The notes under the pieces: generated by a model
The model's database searches: none
What the model saw: the letters and a program-made list of their open reading frames with translations, nothing else
Told to the model about the DNA's origin: nothing
NCBI RefSeq assembly: GCF_000090795.2
Contig: NW_003546467.1
Location: 43,857 to 77,047, forward strand
Reading direction: 5' to 3'
DNA from: Amphimedon queenslandica
Taxonomy: Eukaryota > Porifera > Demospongiae > Haplosclerida > Niphatidae
DNA: 33,191 nt
Part shown: positions 30,770 to 33,191 of the stretch, piece by piece
How the letters are laid out: each line of letters opens with the position of its first letter
Numbering within the stretch: position 1 is the stretch's first letter
Position numbers and translations under genes: made by a program

Positions 30770-32267
30770 CATTATGAAAAACATTTTTACATTGTTTTTT
30801 GCTAATTTTATTTGCTGCTATCATACACACATGCATTTACTGTTACAGAGCTATTTTTGTAATTTTTGACCTCATTTGCTTTTATTGTTTTACTTTTATC
30901 GATGTGTTCTAAGAGCCCTCAGCTGAGTACACAATGTAGGTTATCTATCAAACCACAGGGTTGAGCATCTACCAAAAAAGGTATAGTTTATGCATGGCTT
31001 CTGAGAAATATCAATTCATTACAGCCAGTTAAAACATCAGAGCAATATTTACACACAGCCTACACATAGGATGTATTATAAACTCATGAAAACACCGAAA
31101 TTCCCCCTTCAAAAATTACCAGTACTTAATGTGTTTCACCATCTCTATGACATCACAGTAGGATGTATTAGATCAGCAAAAGCAATTTAAGACATAAAGG
31201 TATAAATAACCAGCTAGCTATCAAAATGTACAGTCAAACCTGTCTAGTCCGGACACCTTGGGACCTAATAAAACTTTCCTTATTAAAGAGGTGTCCTTAT
31301 TTTAGAGGTTCATTAATACACATTTATATTGTATTGGGACTGATACTACCTGTCCTGATTATAGAGGTGTCCCTATTTTAGACTGTCCACAATAGGAGGT
31401 TTGACTGTAGTCGCAACAGTGTCAATAAAATCATACACTTCAATCAAAGTACTCATAAAAATGGTTATAAAGGTAAGTTTTGATTTTTGAATTTAATAAA
31501 AAAGCAGTTTCTCCTATTTTATGCCAATTTGAATTGCATTTTGTTCAATTAATAAGGCAGCAGTATACACATAAATCAAGAGGACAAGGAAAAATTGAAT
31601 ATATGAGAATTAGATTGTTTGTATTTGGCCCAATGTTCATTGGCGATTTTATTCATTACTATGGGTAAACTATTCAACCACAAAGGGTGAGATGTATCCT
31701 TTGATATTAGTTTATGAATGGTCTGAAGAACAGGAGGATATAAATGCAGCCCAAACAACAGAATCCTGTGTTTACACATCACATAGCTTGTACTCATATC
31801 TTAAAGAAATGTACATGCACATTAAGACTTACATCAGTCACTATTAACTTGTTAGAAATTTAAGTTTAAAAAAGTCATGTTACGCGTTTACTACTAATAT
31901 ACTGTACTTGAGTGTGTATCAAGTTCAACACATTTATTAACTTTTATGAGAGTATGCTTTTAAACTGACATTAAACAATCAATTTTGCCCAATCGTGCCA
32001 AACAAGCAGATTTTTCTAGTCTTTCTCTGTCTGCAGTCATAATGGAAGGCACCATTTCTCTACTGATACTAAAAAGGGTCTACCTATAAGATCAATGTAC
32101 AAAGTGTACCATCGAGCAAAGTTATTGGTGAAAAACTGGTCTATAAAAGATTATTCTATAAAAGAATATTTCTTTTACACTTTTGAGCAGCATAAAAAAT
32201 AGTTAATGTCTTAGTTACAATTATAATTAGCTTTCACATTAATTTAAGTGGTTAACGTACAGTGTAG
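30769..32267. other. Intergenic between convergent genes 4 and 5
   Basis: The 3' ends of two convergent genes. It contains one TA-flanked MITE (31231-31407). Open frames at 31480-31668 (+) and 31576-31797 (-) overlap each other on opposite strands and show no domain. No RNA gene was recognised. Confidence 0.6.
31231..31407. mobile_element. 177-bp MITE, pogo/mariner-like ends
   Basis: The ends are CAGTCAAACCT (left) and AGGTTTGACTG (right), perfectly complementary and each flanked by TA. Inner inverted blocks follow (GACACCTT..., AGAGGTGTCC occurring twice as TTAAAGAGGTGTCCTTATTTTAGA and TATAGAGGTGTCCCTATTTTAGA). CAGTCAAACC termini with TA duplications are typical of pogo-like DNA elements in marine invertebrates. 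It has no coding capacity. Confidence 0.85.
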
Positions 32268-33150
32268 TTATACAGTTAGAAAATCATTTACATTTTGTTC
32301 TCCTCTGATAATTTTCATCATTCTCAATCGATGTAGTCTGCTAGTAATACCAAGATCCTCTTCAAGCATTACATCATCCAACTCAAAGAATAAATTTCCG
32401 TCAACTAATTCTTGTGAAAATGTAGCAGCATACTGTTGTAATCCCATTAGACCAAGAAACTCTCCTATCTATACAAATACAAATATAGTGTGCATATTAA
32501 TAGGAATCATACCTTCGAAGCATTATAATCTCCTAATAGCCTCCTATTTGCATCAAAATACTGCCCCATTTTGCTAACCGGTTGCTTTGCTTTATTAGCT
32601 GCATGTACTGCAATTATAAAATTTTAAATCCACTTAGTAGTCATAAGAATTGATTAAGACAATTAGTTACCTGGACTTTCTTGCCATTTTGTTACACTAT
32701 ATGCACCTTTGTTTAGAGTAGAAACTTGTACTGGACTCATCAGAGGTGATGGAGGTGATGGAGGTGATGGAGCTGGTAAAGGTGATGGAGGTGGTAGAAT
32801 CATGCTTCGTCTAGGTGGTAGAGGAGGTGGAGAGTGAGTGTCTACAGAGCATTGTATTGACATTGATAGTGACACTTCCTTTTGTTCAAAGTGTTCATCT
32901 GTGAAAGGTTCCAAAGAGTCATATATTTGATGTACCCTGGGAGGAGTCCTTTTTGCTAGGATTACTTCATCTAACCAGTTGCTAATATGTTGTGGTAATA
33001 GTAGGTCATTCTGAAGTAGATTTGCAGTTGCAGTTGAATCATAAATCACAGTGGATATTTGGTCTGGTGTGAGTTTCTCTGACAATAGGATTGAGTTCTC
33101 ATTTAAAGCGGCAAGCTTTGCCTGATTTTTTTTATGAACAAGAAACATTA
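32268..33150 (-). CDS. 3' exons of a SAM-domain protein with proline-rich region (runs off right edge)
   Basis: Exons on the minus strand: 33150-32671, 32607-32513, 32468-32268 (stop TAA at 32268-32270). The first begins in phase 1 after a CAG acceptor, so coding sequence continues beyond the window; the Met at 33148 need not be the start. It opens MFLVHKKNQAKL, like the end of a membrane helix followed by a stop-transfer. Next comes a region with IYDSLEPF, then a proline-rich segment (SPPPLPPRRS, with runs of PPSP) that could bind SH3 domains. The last exon is a SAM domain: IGEFLGLMGLQQYAATF...LFFELDDVMLEEDLGITSRLHRLRMMKII. SAM domains mediate self- or hetero-association. The protein is most likely the cytoplasmic end of a receptor or an adaptor; which receptor cannot be told from this window. 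Confidence 0.87.
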
Positions 33151-33191
33151 CTGATACAGTGAAGAATAGTTCAACTAGGCTTGTAGATCTA

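Noticed and set aside
31480..31797. Two overlapping opposite-strand open frames between genes 4 and 5
   Set aside because: No domain, no splice-site structure, and they overlap each other.
1..33191. Bacterial or viral elements: CRISPR arrays, operons, rRNA, tRNA
   Set aside because: None seen; the intron-exon structure and families are those of an animal nuclear genome. I did not recognise a tRNA by eye, but a tRNA scan was not run.

Overview
The window looks like nuclear DNA of an early-branching animal, most probably a demosponge of the Amphimedon type. The DNA is AT-rich. Genes are broken into many small exons separated by introns of often only 40-60 bp with clean GT-AG ends. The protein families are typical of metazoan cell surfaces: a class C GPCR ligand-binding domain, SRCR, calcium-binding EGF, Ig/FN3 and SAM. 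The species call is an inference; no marker gene is present.

Layout. (1) 1-2423, minus: the first seven exons of a GABA-B-like receptor, covering signal peptide and most of the Venus flytrap domain; the gene runs off the left edge. (2) 3839-6979, minus: a seven-exon gene for an unrecognised 263-residue multi-pass membrane protein, with two micro-exons of 19 and 20 nt. (3) 7099-8981, plus: an eight-exon Ig/FN3 type I membrane protein. It is head-to-head with gene 2 across 119 bp and needs one extra base in exon 2 to read through. (4) 10210-30768, plus: a single gene of about 87 exons filling two thirds of the window. My model gives 12,753 coding nt (4,250 aa): signal peptide, 24 SRCR domains, 36 EGF domains, one transmembrane helix and a short tyrosine-containing tail. 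(5) 32268-33150, minus: the 3' exons of a gene ending in a proline-rich cytoplasmic region and a SAM domain; it runs off the right edge.

The giant gene is the main interest. Its SRCR array is a strict alternation of two subtypes, so the true repeat is a two-domain, four-exon module present 12 times. Its EGF array contains a recent segmental duplication that still carries near-identical introns. Nearly every exon begins and ends in phase 1 and has a length divisible by three, so exons could be skipped or shuffled without frame loss. One SRCR domain has lost both partners of one disulfide.

Non-coding parts hold two TA-flanked inverted-repeat elements (MITEs), smaller hairpins, and a 1.6 kb intron made of about nine degenerate tandem units. 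Related sequence from that repeat family also lies between genes 3 and 4. Four of the five genes clearly encode surface proteins, or probably do in the case of gene 5. Three have cytoplasmic tails with tyrosine or proline motifs suited to SH2/SH3 signalling, so the locus reads as a receptor neighbourhood. A shared function is inference.
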